A stretch of 64,000 nucleotides of DNA from Mycolicibacterium senegalense (GTDB lineage: Bacteria > Actinomycetota > Actinomycetes > Mycobacteriales > Mycobacteriaceae). The DNA is taken from contig NZ_CP081000.1 in assembly GCF_019645875.1 (NCBI RefSeq), positions 5,144,417 to 5,208,416 on the forward strand, read 5' to 3'. The translations under genes and the position numbers were made by a program. The first letter of the stretch is position 1, and each line of letters opens with the position of its first letter. The notes under the pieces were generated by a model. That model made no database searches. It was not told the origin of the DNA and saw only the letters and a list, made by a program, of their open reading frames with translations. Shown here piece after piece: positions 42,057 through 49,641 of this stretch.

Positions 42057-42555
42057 ACTGCCGGTTGCGGTTTCGGTCAACGGGCGGGACTACCAGGGTG
42101 TGGTCGAGCCCCGGGTCACGCTGGCCGACTTCCTGCGGGACAACTGCGGTCTCACCGGTACCCACCTCGGCTGCGAGCACGGCGCCTGCGGCGCCTGCAC
42201 GGTCCTGCTGGACGGGCAGGCCGTCCGGTCCTGCCTGGTGTTCGCGGTCCAGGTGGACGGCCAGGAGGTGACGACGGTCGAGGGTATCGCCGGCCCCGAC
42301 GGCGAGTTGTCCCCGGTGCAGGCCGCACTCAAGGAGTGCCACGGCCTCCAGTGCGGCTTCTGCACACCGGGTTTCGTCACCTCGATCACCGCGATGCTGC
42401 GGGACAACCCGAACCCCACCGACGACGAGATCCGCGAAGGGCTCTCGGGCAACTTCTGCCGCTGCACCGGGTACCAGGGCATCGTGAACGCCGTACACCG
42501 GGTCTGCGGAGCCGGGGAACCCGAGGCAGAGCTCAAGCCGCTGGCCCAGCAGTAG
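42049..42555 (+). CDS. Molybdenum hydroxylase [2Fe-2S] small subunit (CoxS-like)
   Basis: 168 residues from ATG 42049. The first [2Fe-2S] cluster is bound by GCEHGACGACTVLLDGQAVRSC and the second by CGFCTPGF plus GNFCRCTGY, as in all CoxS/XDH iron-sulfur subunits. Longer upstream open frame lies within the FAD-subunit gene and is rejected. Last gene of the large-CoxG-medium-small operon, an order differing from coxMSL of CO oxidisers. Confidence 0.94.
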   Translation: MHELPVAVSVNGRDYQGVVEPRVTLADFLRDNCGLTGTHLGCEHGACGACTVLLDGQAVRSCLVFAVQVDGQEVTTVEGIAGPDGELSPVQAALKECHGLQCGFCTPGFVTSITAMLRDNPNPTDDEIREGLSGNFCRCTGYQGIVNAVHRVCGAGEPEAELKPLAQQ

Positions 42556-42597
42556 CTCTACCCTCCCGCCGCCGACACAGTCGGTAATAGTGGAGGC

Positions 42598-43485
42598 ATG
42601 AAGATCGGATTCATCGGCCTGGGCAACATGGGCGCGGCGATGGCCGCCAACCTGCTCTCCGCCGGGCACGAAGTCACCGCGTACAACCGCTCCCCCGACA
42701 AGGTGGCCGCGCTGGTAGCCCGTGGGGCCCGCCCGGCCGCCTCGGTAGGCGAGGCTTGTCAGGGCGACGCAGTGATCACCATGCTGGCCAACGACACTGC
42801 GGTCGAGGCGGTGACATTCGGTGATCACGGAATCCTCGCCTCGCTGCCTGAAGAGGCAATCCACGTCTCGTCGTCGACGGTGAGTACGGAGCTGGCTGAA
42901 CGCCTCGCCCAGGCCCACGCCGATGCCGGCCAGGGTTTCGTCGCCGCCCCGGTGTTCGGACGTCCCGAGGCCGCCGCGGCCGCCGAGTTGTTCGTCGTCG
43001 CGGCCGGAGCCTCAGCCGCGATCTCCACCGTGACCCCGGTGTTCGACGCGATCGGGCAGCGCACGTTCGTACTCGGCGAGGACCCGCGTGCCGCGAACCT
43101 GGTCAAGATCAGCGGTAACTTCCTGATCGCCTCTGTGATCGAAACCCTCGGCGAGGCAATGGCGCTGGTGGGCAAGGCCGGCGTGGACAAGCAGCAGTAC
43201 CTGGAACTTCTGACCTCCACACTGTTCGATGCCCCGGTGTACCGCACCTATGGCGGGCTGCTGGCCCGTGAGGAGTTCAGCCCGGCCGGCTTCACCGCTA
43301 CTCTCGGCCTCAAGGACGTCAAGTTGGCGCTGAGTGCCGGCGAGGAGCTACAGGTACCGCTGCCCGTCGCCAGCCTGCTGCGGGACCGTTTCCTGACCCT
43401 GCTGGCCACCGGTGGCAGCGATTTGGATTGGTCGGCGGTCGGTGCGCTGAGCGCGTGGGAGGCCGGGGCCCAACACCCGGCCTGA
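42598..43485 (+). CDS. NAD(P)-dependent beta-hydroxyacid dehydrogenase-family protein
   Basis: 295 residues. The Rossmann motif KIGFIGLGNMGAAMAANLLS, the APVFGRPEAAAAAEL substrate loop and Lys in LVKISGNFL identify the 3-hydroxyisobutyrate dehydrogenase / glyoxylate reductase / imine reductase superfamily. Substrate unknown. It begins 42 bp after the [2Fe-2S] subunit on the same strand and may be co-transcribed. Its 3' end faces the convergent SDR gene, 4 bp away. Confidence 0.85.
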   Translation: MKIGFIGLGNMGAAMAANLLSAGHEVTAYNRSPDKVAALVARGARPAASVGEACQGDAVITMLANDTAVEAVTFGDHGILASLPEEAIHVSSSTVSTELAERLAQAHADAGQGFVAAPVFGRPEAAAAAELFVVAAGASAAISTVTPVFDAIGQRTFVLGEDPRAANLVKISGNFLIASVIETLGEAMALVGKAGVDKQQYLELLTSTLFDAPVYRTYGGLLAREEFSPAGFTATLGLKDVKLALSAGEELQVPLPVASLLRDRFLTLLATGGSDLDWSAVGALSAWEAGAQHPA

Positions 43486-43489
43486 AGGG

Positions 43490-44329
43490 TTACTCGGCGA
43501 CGACGCCGCGCAGGCCGTCGACGCCGTACAACGGCTCGAGCATGCCCGAGATGTCGGGACCGCGGCGCAGCGCGTGCCCACCGTCCACCCCGATGGCCTG
43601 ACCGGTGATCCAGCCCGCGGCGTCGCTGAGCAGGAACACCGCCAGGTTGGCGATGTCCTCGACCTCACCGAAGCGCGGCATGGGCGTGCAGGCCTCGTAG
43701 TCGTCGCGGGCCGCGGGCAGCTCGAAGACCGGGCCGACCATCTCGGTGCGGGTCAGGCCGGGCCGAATGCTGTTGAACCGCACCGAGGACGGCCCGAGCT
43801 CGTCGGCGGCCAGTTTGAGCAGATGGTCGAACGCCGCCTTGCTCACCCCGTATGCGCCAAACCAGCGGTGGGTGTTGCTCGAGGCGATCGAGGAAATGCC
43901 GACGAAGGAGCCTCCGCCACCGCGGACCATCTCCCGGCCCGCGTGCTTGATCAGGTACATCGTTCCGTTGACGTTCAGATCGACGGTCTGGCGCCACAGT
44001 TCGGAGTCGATCTGGGTGATCGGACCGATGGTCAGCGACCCGCCCGCGCTGTGCACCACGCCGTGCAACCGGCCGTGCCAGGCGGTGGCCGCGTCGACCG
44101 CACGGCGGACCTCGTCTTCGTTGGTGACGTCGGCAGGCTCGTAGCGGACCGATCCGGGACCTTGGGCGTTCAACTCGTCAGCGGCGGCGCTGAGCTTGTC
44201 CGCATTGCGCCCGATGAGCAGGGCGTTGCCGCCGGCGGCGACGATGGCTGCTGCGGCACCCTTGCCGATGCCGCTGCCGCCGCCGGTGACCAGATAGGTC
44301 CGATCCTCTAACGAAATCTGCATCGTCAT
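43490..44329 (-). CDS. Short-chain dehydrogenase/reductase, 2,4-dienoyl-CoA reductase-like
   Basis: 279 residues. TYLVTGGGSGIGKGAAAAIV is the cofactor motif; VHSAGGSLTIGP, Ser in VGISSIASSN and YxxxK in GAYGVSKAAFD complete the active site. SDRs with this general layout include acyl-CoA reductases, and the coupled enoyl-CoA hydratase gene (ATGA overlap) supports a role in acyl-CoA degradation, by inference. Internal ATG 44323 (MQIS) is an alternative start. Confidence 0.87.
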   Translation of the reverse strand: MTMQISLEDRTYLVTGGGSGIGKGAAAAIVAAGGNALLIGRNADKLSAAADELNAQGPGSVRYEPADVTNEDEVRRAVDAATAWHGRLHGVVHSAGGSLTIGPITQIDSELWRQTVDLNVNGTMYLIKHAGREMVRGGGGSFVGISSIASSNTHRWFGAYGVSKAAFDHLLKLAADELGPSSVRFNSIRPGLTRTEMVGPVFELPAARDDYEACTPMPRFGEVEDIANLAVFLLSDAAGWITGQAIGVDGGHALRRGPDISGMLEPLYGVDGLRGVVAE

Positions 44330-45234
44330 GGTGTATCACGCCGGGCGGGCTTGGGAGCGCCCAATGTCCGCCAGTCGGGAACATCCGGCGGCATCCCCAC
44401 CGGCCAGCGATTCTCGTTGGCCGAGGCCCAGTGCGCGTGCCCGAGTTCGTGGATGTGGAAGGCGTGACGCAGAGCTTCGGTGAAGCCCATCGCGTCGCTG
44501 GCCGCGTTGACCGAATCTTTGACCAGCAGAGCCGCCATCGTCGGACGCTCGGCGATGCGCCGGGCGAATTCCAATGTCTTGTCTTCGAGTTCGTCGCGTG
44601 CGAAAACCTTGGACACCATGCCCAGCCGGTATGCCTCGTCGGCATCGATCGAATCACCGGTCAGCAGTAGCTCTTTGGCCTTGCGAGCACCGAATTCCCA
44701 TGGGTGGGCGTAATACTCGACGCCCGGCATGCCCATCCGCACTCCGACGACATCACTGAACTTGGCGTCGTCGGCCGCCACGATCAGGTCGCAGGCCCAG
44801 ATCAGCATCAGGGCGGCCGAGATCGCATTGCCCTGCACCTGGGCGATGGTGATCTTGCGCAGATCGCGCCAGCGCCGGGTGTTCTCGAAGTAGAAGTGCC
44901 ACTCCTGCAGGTAAGTGCGTTCGGTGACACCGGCGGCGGTGGCACCGTGCGAACGGAAGGTCGGGTGTTGGCCCGGTCCCGGTTGACGCTCGGCCAGCGC
45001 CTCTTCGGAACCGAGGTCGTGCCCGGCCGAGAAGTTCTTCCCGCGGGCAGCCAGAATCACCACGCGGACCGCGTCGTCGGCCTCGGCGCGGCCGAACGCC
45101 TCGTCGAGTTGCACCAGCAGGGTGCGCGACTGAGCGTTCTGAGCACCCGGACGGTTCAGCCAGATCCGGGCGATACGTCCGTCGTCGAGCGTCTCGTATT
45201 CGACCTGGCGGGCTGTGTCGTCGGGACTGACCAT
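44326..45234 (-). CDS. Enoyl-CoA hydratase/isomerase family protein
   Basis: 302 residues from ATG 45234, which has a GAGGTGG ribosome-binding site 7 nt upstream. The crotonase fold shows IARIWLNRPGAQNAQS, oxyanion region KNFSAGHDLGSEEAL and AQVQGNAISAALMLIWACDL. It hydrates or isomerises an enoyl-CoA; substrate unknown. First gene of a two-gene operon with the SDR. The 264-bp gap upstream to 45499 holds an imperfect inverted repeat (CACGGT near 45256 and ACCGTG near 45298). Confidence 0.88.
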   Translation of the reverse strand: MVSPDDTARQVEYETLDDGRIARIWLNRPGAQNAQSRTLLVQLDEAFGRAEADDAVRVVILAARGKNFSAGHDLGSEEALAERQPGPGQHPTFRSHGATAAGVTERTYLQEWHFYFENTRRWRDLRKITIAQVQGNAISAALMLIWACDLIVAADDAKFSDVVGVRMGMPGVEYYAHPWEFGARKAKELLLTGDSIDADEAYRLGMVSKVFARDELEDKTLEFARRIAERPTMAALLVKDSVNAASDAMGFTEALRHAFHIHELGHAHWASANENRWPVGMPPDVPDWRTLGAPKPARRDTP

Positions 45235-45498
45235 TTCGGACCACCTCTTAGGCACGGTAAGTAGTTACGGAATGCACATTACGTGTATCGCGTAACCGTG
45301 CTCACACCGGGATCACAGCTAACATACAGAGAGCTCACAGCGCAGCCGGAGAAACCCGCGGGTCCGGCCTGACTACCGCCCGGTTTCCCTTGCGGGGCGT
45401 AGACTTCCGATATGTGACGATACGGCTGCCAAATCGCCCCGAGGCCGCTCCATTCGGTCGTCCAGCAAAACACTCAGCGTTCTAGAGAAAGCACGGCA

Positions 45499-45882
45499 AT
45501 GGCCCTCCTCTCGCCCACCGCCCGCCGCTTCACCGTCGCGGCTGCCATCGCCACGGCCATCGCCGCGGGCCCAGCCCTGACGGCGCTGCAGACGCCCTCT
45601 CAAGCACTGGCCTCATGCCCGAACGGGGAGACCGAGGACACCTTCACCAACGTGTGCGTCCCCGACCTCGTGCCGAACTCACCGGGCAACTTCGGCAGCG
45701 TCGCGGGCAACCCGAACCTGCCCGCGATCAACGCGCCCGATGGTGGCGGCTCCATCCCGTGCACCGGCGCCAACTCGGGTGAGTGCATCGGCCTGGCCGA
45801 GGAGCAGCAGGCGCAGGGGCCGCAGCCGGTCCCCGAATCCACCGTCGGCAGCAGCCCGACGGTCCACGGTTCGATCGGCTGA
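45499..45882 (+). CDS. Small secreted four-cysteine protein, copy 1
   Basis: 127 residues with a Sec signal (AAAIATAIAAGPALTALQTP, cleavage near ALA-SCPNG). The mature 85-90 residues are Pro/Gly/Asn-rich with four Cys: ASCPNGE, TNVCVPDLVPNSP, IPCTGANS, GECIGLAEE. The pattern suggests two disulfides in a compact or partly disordered secreted protein. No known family recalled. First of three tandem paralogues upstream of the Rv3489-otsA pair. The 5' leader ends in CTAGAGAAAGC, also found before copy 3. Confidence 0.85.
   Translation: MALLSPTARRFTVAAAIATAIAAGPALTALQTPSQALASCPNGETEDTFTNVCVPDLVPNSPGNFGSVAGNPNLPAINAPDGGGSIPCTGANSGECIGLAEEQQAQGPQPVPESTVGSSPTVHGSIG
45673..45882 (+). repeat. Near-identical 210-bp segment, copy 1 (pairs with 46563-46772)
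   Basis: The 3' 210 bp of secreted-protein copy 1 and copy 3 differ at about ten positions by my reading, mostly silent, while their 5' parts are clearly diverged and the middle copy differs throughout. This uneven similarity points to gene conversion or a recent partial duplication. Confidence 0.8.
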
Positions 45883-45914
45883 CACAGCGCCACGGCAGAG
45901 ACCACACAGTAAAT

Positions 45915-45939
45915 CCTCAGCAGTCCTAGACTGCTGAGG
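45915..45939. repeat. Perfect 11-bp-arm hairpin ending at a start codon
   Basis: CCTCAGCAGTC (45915-45925), loop CTA, GACTGCTGAGG (45929-45939), with no mismatch. The last G is the first base of the GTG start of copy 2. It may terminate copy 1 transcription, act as an operator, or control initiation of copy 2 by sequestering its start. Confidence 0.75.
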
Positions 45940-46274
45940 TGAAATTCGTCGCGCCCGTCGCCCTGTCCGTCGCCGGCGCCGGTTATGTGCTGTCCCTGTG
46001 GCTGGGTTCGCCCGCCGCTCAGGCGGCGTGCACCTCCGGTGAGGAAGAGGACGTCTACACGACCACCTGCACCCCTTTTCTGGTGCCGAATTCACCGTCG
46101 CCGTTCAGCGGCATCCCCGGCAATCCCGACTTGCCTGCGGTCAATCTCCCCGGCGGGGGCGGAGCCATCCCGTGCACCGGCCACAATGCCGGCGAATGCA
46201 TCGGCCTGGCCGAGGAGGACGCCGCCGAAGGCCCCCAACCGATTCCGCGCTCAACGATCAGCGCCAGCCCGTAG
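45939..46274 (+). CDS. Small secreted four-cysteine protein, copy 2
   Basis: 111 residues from GTG 45939. Signal peptide APVALSVAGAGYVLSLWLGS with cleavage near AQA-ACTSG. The four-Cys pattern is kept (ACTSGEEEDVYTTTC, IPCTGHN, GECIGLAEE) with the VPNSP and GNPDLPAVN blocks, but identity to the other copies is lower and the C-terminus is shorter (PIPRSTISASP). The start is bounded by a perfect hairpin and lacks a free ribosome-binding site, so initiation may be leaderless or structure-controlled. Confidence 0.8.
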   Translation: MKFVAPVALSVAGAGYVLSLWLGSPAAQAACTSGEEEDVYTTTCTPFLVPNSPSPFSGIPGNPDLPAVNLPGGGGAIPCTGHNAGECIGLAEEDAAEGPQPIPRSTISASP

Positions 46275-46376
46275 CGCTTCGGGGACGGGTTCTCAGCCAA
46301 CTTCGAGATCGGATGCAGATATCTCACAGCATCCATAGAATTCCACCAACACAACAACCGAATACCTAGAGAAAGC

Positions 46377-46772
46377 GTGACGATGGCAACCTTCCCGATC
46401 TCGATGCGACGACTGATCTTTGCCGGCGGATTTGCACTCGCTGCGGCCGCCGCCCCAGCGATCGTCGCGTTCTCCGCCCCGCTACCCGCCGGCCCGGCCG
46501 TCGCATGCCCGAGTGGTGAAGAAGAAGACCTCTACACCGGCAACTGTGTTCCGCACACCGTGCCGAACTCCCCGGGCAACTTCGGCAGCATCGCGGGCAA
46601 CCCGAACTTGCCCGCGATCAACGCACCAGGCGGTGGCGGCTCCATCCCGTGCACCGGCGCCAACTCGGGTGAGTGCATCGGCCTGGCCGAGGAGCAACAG
46701 GCGCAGGGGCCGCAGCCGGTCCCCGAATCCACCGTCGGCAGCAGCCCGACGGTGCACGGTTCCATCGGCTGA
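46377..46772 (+). CDS. Small secreted four-cysteine protein, copy 3
   Basis: 131 residues beginning MTMATFPISMRRLIFAGGFA; ATG 46383 is an alternative start. Signal sequence cleaves near AVA-CPSGEEED. From VPNSPGNFGS onward the sequence is almost identical to copy 1, including the tail VPESTVGSSPTVHGSIG. The leader CTAGAGAAAGC is shared with copy 1. It is 46 bp upstream of the Rv3489-like gene. Confidence 0.85.
   Translation: MTMATFPISMRRLIFAGGFALAAAAAPAIVAFSAPLPAGPAVACPSGEEEDLYTGNCVPHTVPNSPGNFGSIAGNPNLPAINAPGGGGSIPCTGANSGECIGLAEEQQAQGPQPVPESTVGSSPTVHGSIG
46563..46772 (+). repeat. Near-identical 210-bp segment, copy 2 (pairs with 45673-45882)
   Basis: Counterpart of 45673-45882. The only clustered difference changes Pro-Asp (copy 1) to Pro-Gly in the INAP-x-GGG segment; the other differences lie mainly at third positions. 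Confidence 0.8.
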
Positions 46773-46818
46773 CGGTATGAGGCGACCGGGGGTTCTCCCG
46801 GTCGCATACAGTTGTGTC

Positions 46819-46983
46819 ATGCCTGCGAAATCTGAAACCGCCGAGATCGACGACGTCGAGCCTCTCGCCGACAGCACTGCCAGCCAGGCCCGCCGCGTCG
46901 TCGCGACCTATGCCGCCGACGCTGACGAGTGCCGGATGTTCCTGTCCATGCTCGGCATTGGGCCTTCGAAAACCGAGGCGTAA
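46819..46983 (+). CDS. Small conserved protein (Rv3489-like)
   Basis: 54 residues, MPAKSETAEIDDVEPLADST then ARRVVATYAADADECRMFLS and MLGIGPSKTEA. No signal or TM; one helix with a single Cys. Its TAA stop is followed directly by the otsA GTG, so the two are one transcript. The same small gene precedes otsA in M. tuberculosis (Rv3489-Rv3490). Function unknown; a role tied to trehalose synthesis is only suggested by the conserved pairing. Confidence 0.8.
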   Translation: MPAKSETAEIDDVEPLADSTASQARRVVATYAADADECRMFLSMLGIGPSKTEA

Positions 46984-48444
46984 GTGAGTCCGGAGGGCGG
47001 CGCGACTGCCGCCTCCGGTAACTCCGACTTCGTCGTGGTGGCCAATCGGCTGCCCATCGACATGGAGCGGTTGCCGGACGGCAGCACGACCTGGAAACGC
47101 AGCCCCGGCGGACTGGTGACCGCGCTGGAACCACTGCTGCGTAAACGCCGCGGTGCGTGGATCGGCTGGGCCGGAATTCCCGACAGCGGCGAAGAACCCA
47201 TCGTCGAGGAAGACCTGCAGCTCTACCCGGTGGAACTGTCCGCACAGGACGTCGCGGACTATTACGAGGGGTTCTCGAACGCCACCCTGTGGCCGCTGTA
47301 CCACGACCTCATTGTCAAGCCGGTCTACCACCGCAAGTGGTGGGACGCCTACGTCGACGTGAACCGGCGTTTCGCCGAGGCCACGGCCCGGGCCGCCGCG
47401 CCCGGTGCCACGGTCTGGGTGCAGGACTATCAGCTGCAGCTCGTGCCCAAGATGTTGCGCATGCTGCGCCCCGACCTCACCATCGGCTTCTTTCTGCACA
47501 TCCCGTTCCCACCGGTCGAACTGTTCATGCAGATGCCATGGCGCAGTGAGATCGTCGAAGGCCTGCTCGGGGCGGATCTGGTCGGCTTCCATCTGGCCGG
47601 CGGCGCGCAGAACTTCCTGGTCCTGGCACGGCGCCTGATCGGGGCCAACACCTCACGCGCCTCGATCGGCGTGCGCTCGCGCTTCGGTCAGGTGTCCTAC
47701 GGCTTCCGGACCGTCACGGTCGGGGCCTTCCCGATCTCCATCGACTCGGCTGATCTGGATGCCAAGGCGCGCAACCGCGCGATTCGGCAACGCGCCCGGC
47801 AGATCCGTGCCGAACTCGGCAACCCACGCAAGATCCTGCTGGGCGTCGACCGGCTCGACTACACCAAGGGCATCGACGTGCGGTTGCACGCGTTCTCCGA
47901 GCTGCTCGAGGAGCAGCGGGTGAAACGCGACGACACCGTCCTGGTCCAGTTGGCGACACCAAGCCGCGAGCGCGTCGAGAGCTACAAGGCGATGCGCGAG
48001 GACATCGAGCGCCAGGTCGGGCACATCAACGGCGAGTTCGGCGAGGTCGGCCACCCGGTCGTGCACTACGTTCACCGCCCGGTGCCGCGCGACGAGCTCA
48101 TCGCTTTCTTCGTCGCCGCCGACGTCATGCTGGTCACCCCGCTTCGCGACGGGATGAACCTGGTGGCCAAGGAGTACGTGGCCTGCCGCAGTGATCTTGG
48201 CGGGGCGTTGGTGCTGTCCGAGTTCACCGGCGCGGCCGCCGAGTTGCGTCAGGCCTATCTGATCAACCCCCACCACCTCGAGGGCGTCAAGGACGCCATC
48301 GAAGCCGCGCTGGAGCAGAGCCCAGAAGAGGGCAGGCGGCGGATGCGGGCCCTGCGCCGGCAAGTGCTGGCCCACGACGTCGACCGGTGGGCCCGCGCGT
48401 TCCTCGATGCGTTGGGTAACGCGAACCCGGCGAACCCGGCGTGA
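46984..48444 (+). CDS. otsA: Trehalose-6-phosphate synthase
   Basis: 486-residue GT20 glycosyltransferase making trehalose 6-phosphate from nucleotide-glucose and glucose 6-phosphate. VVVANRLPIDMER and SPGGLVTALEPL at the N-terminus bind glucose phosphate; VWVQDYQLQLVPKMLR, FFLHIPFPPVELF and GVDRLDYTKGIDVRLHAF are family signatures; DGMNLVAKEYVACR is near the donor site. Start GTG follows the previous stop with no gap. Convergent with the mce4 operon, 13 bp apart. Confidence 0.96.
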   Translation: MSPEGGATAASGNSDFVVVANRLPIDMERLPDGSTTWKRSPGGLVTALEPLLRKRRGAWIGWAGIPDSGEEPIVEEDLQLYPVELSAQDVADYYEGFSNATLWPLYHDLIVKPVYHRKWWDAYVDVNRRFAEATARAAAPGATVWVQDYQLQLVPKMLRMLRPDLTIGFFLHIPFPPVELFMQMPWRSEIVEGLLGADLVGFHLAGGAQNFLVLARRLIGANTSRASIGVRSRFGQVSYGFRTVTVGAFPISIDSADLDAKARNRAIRQRARQIRAELGNPRKILLGVDRLDYTKGIDVRLHAFSELLEEQRVKRDDTVLVQLATPSRERVESYKAMREDIERQVGHINGEFGEVGHPVVHYVHRPVPRDELIAFFVAADVMLVTPLRDGMNLVAKEYVACRSDLGGALVLSEFTGAAAELRQAYLINPHHLEGVKDAIEAALEQSPEEGRRRMRALRRQVLAHDVDRWARAFLDALGNANPANPA

Positions 48445-48457
48445 CCGGCGGGCCGCG

Positions 48458-48943
48458 CTAGATCGGGTTGATCGCGTTGATCAGCCAGTCCTGGCCGACC
48501 TTGCGGTAGTCCACCTTCAACCGGCTGCCGTCGTACAACGGCTGGCGGGACTGGTCGGTCACCGTGCGGTTCATGTACACCAGCACCGATCCCGACTCAC
48601 GCTCCGCGGCCATCACCCCGACGCCGACGATGCTGATCTGCACCACGAGCTGACGCTTGCGGGCCTCGGGGATCACCTTGGCGGTGGCGTCTTCTTCGAA
48701 CTTCTCCCGAAAGCCCGGGGCGAGCAGGGGGTAAGTCTCGGTCAAGCTGCGCTCGACGGTCTGATAGTCGTAACCGAACACCTTGGGAATCTGGTCGGCG
48801 GCCACCGCGGGCAATTCGGCCCTGGTTGCCTCCTGGGCGCGTTGCATCACCCGGTTCCAGTACAGCGAGCCGCCGACACCCGCGGCTGCTACGAACGCCA
48901 CGGTCAACAGGCCGATCAGCAAGCCGGCGATTTTAGAGCGCAT
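48458..48943 (-). CDS. Mce-associated membrane protein (Rv3492c-like)
   Basis: 161 residues. One N-terminal TM helix (IAGLLIGLLTVAFVAAAGVG) precedes an extracytoplasmic NTF2-like/VirB8-like domain (DQIPKVFGYDYQTVERSLTE, YMNRTVTDQSRQPLYDGSRL, DWLINAINPI). Such proteins close mce operons and are thought to stabilise the transporter. Last gene of the mce4 operon; its start overlaps the previous stop by one base (TGATG). Confidence 0.9.
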   Translation of the reverse strand: MRSKIAGLLIGLLTVAFVAAAGVGGSLYWNRVMQRAQEATRAELPAVAADQIPKVFGYDYQTVERSLTETYPLLAPGFREKFEEDATAKVIPEARKRQLVVQISIVGVGVMAAERESGSVLVYMNRTVTDQSRQPLYDGSRLKVDYRKVGQDWLINAINPI

Positions 48944-49641
48944 CAGTTTCCACCGTCGGGGTACTTGAGGTCGTATCCGGTCATGTGCCCGTTGTCGTCC
49001 TCGTGCACGATCACCCGCAACCGGTACGGGCGGGTCGGCGAATTCACCCCGTCCATGTCGGCGACCGTCACGCGCACGGCCACCAGCACCGAGGCGTTTC
49101 CGGCGATCTCGTCCACCTTCTCCAGCGCCGCGCCGTTGACCACGGCTTCCGAGCTGGCCTGCGTGTCACGGAACAGTGCCTTGAGGTTGTCCGCGTTGTT
49201 GCCCTGGCTCATCATGTCGCGCAGCGGCCCACTCGTGCCGTCGATGAAGCGGCTCACGCTCTCGTCGATGGTGTCCTGGGTGTAGCTGAACATGTTGATC
49301 ACGGTCTGCTTGCCGGTGTCGACGAAGCGCTCATTGCGGGCCTGCACCTCGTCGACGCTGCGCTGCTGATTCCACATCAGGTAGCCGAGTGCACCCAGGC
49401 CCACGGTCGCCACCGCCAGCACCGCGGCCGCCACCACCGCCACCAGGCGACCGTTGGCACGACGCCGGGGCGGCGGCTTGAGCGGCGTCAGCTTCGGCGC
49501 CCTGGCCTCCGTGGTGGTCGACGAGTCAGCCACCACGGACGTGGTGGTCACCTCTGCGACGACGCCGGCGCCGGTCGGGCCGGCCGCCCTGGACGCACGC
49601 CGACGCGCCGGCCTCTGGTTCGAGGCCGTTTCTTCCGTCAT
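48943..49641 (-). CDS. Mce-associated membrane protein (Rv3493c-like)
   Basis: 232 residues from ATG 49641, which overlaps the mce4F stop by one base. A disordered, Arg/Pro-rich cytoplasmic N-terminus of about 65 residues leads to one TM helix (LVAVVAAAVLAVATVGLGAL) and a VirB8-like extracytoplasmic domain (VINMFSYTQDTIDESVSRFI, RLRVIVHEDDNGHMTGYDL). It is the Mas partner gene of mce4. Confidence 0.9.
   Translation of the reverse strand: MTEETASNQRPARRRASRAAGPTGAGVVAEVTTTSVVADSSTTTEARAPKLTPLKPPPRRRANGRLVAVVAAAVLAVATVGLGALGYLMWNQQRSVDEVQARNERFVDTGKQTVINMFSYTQDTIDESVSRFIDGTSGPLRDMMSQGNNADNLKALFRDTQASSEAVVNGAALEKVDEIAGNASVLVAVRVTVADMDGVNSPTRPYRLRVIVHEDDNGHMTGYDLKYPDGGN

Noticed and set aside
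38090..42555. Aerobic carbon monoxide dehydrogenase (coxL/M/S) call
   Set aside because: The large-subunit loop AYRGPWQ lacks the Cys of form I and does not match form II; the operon order also differs from coxMSL. Annotated only as a molybdenum hydroxylase.
45254..45305. Inverted repeat CACGGT ... ACCGTG upstream of the enoyl-CoA hydratase gene
   Set aside because: Arms are short, interrupted and far apart, so it could be chance in GC-rich DNA; mentioned only in the gene entry.
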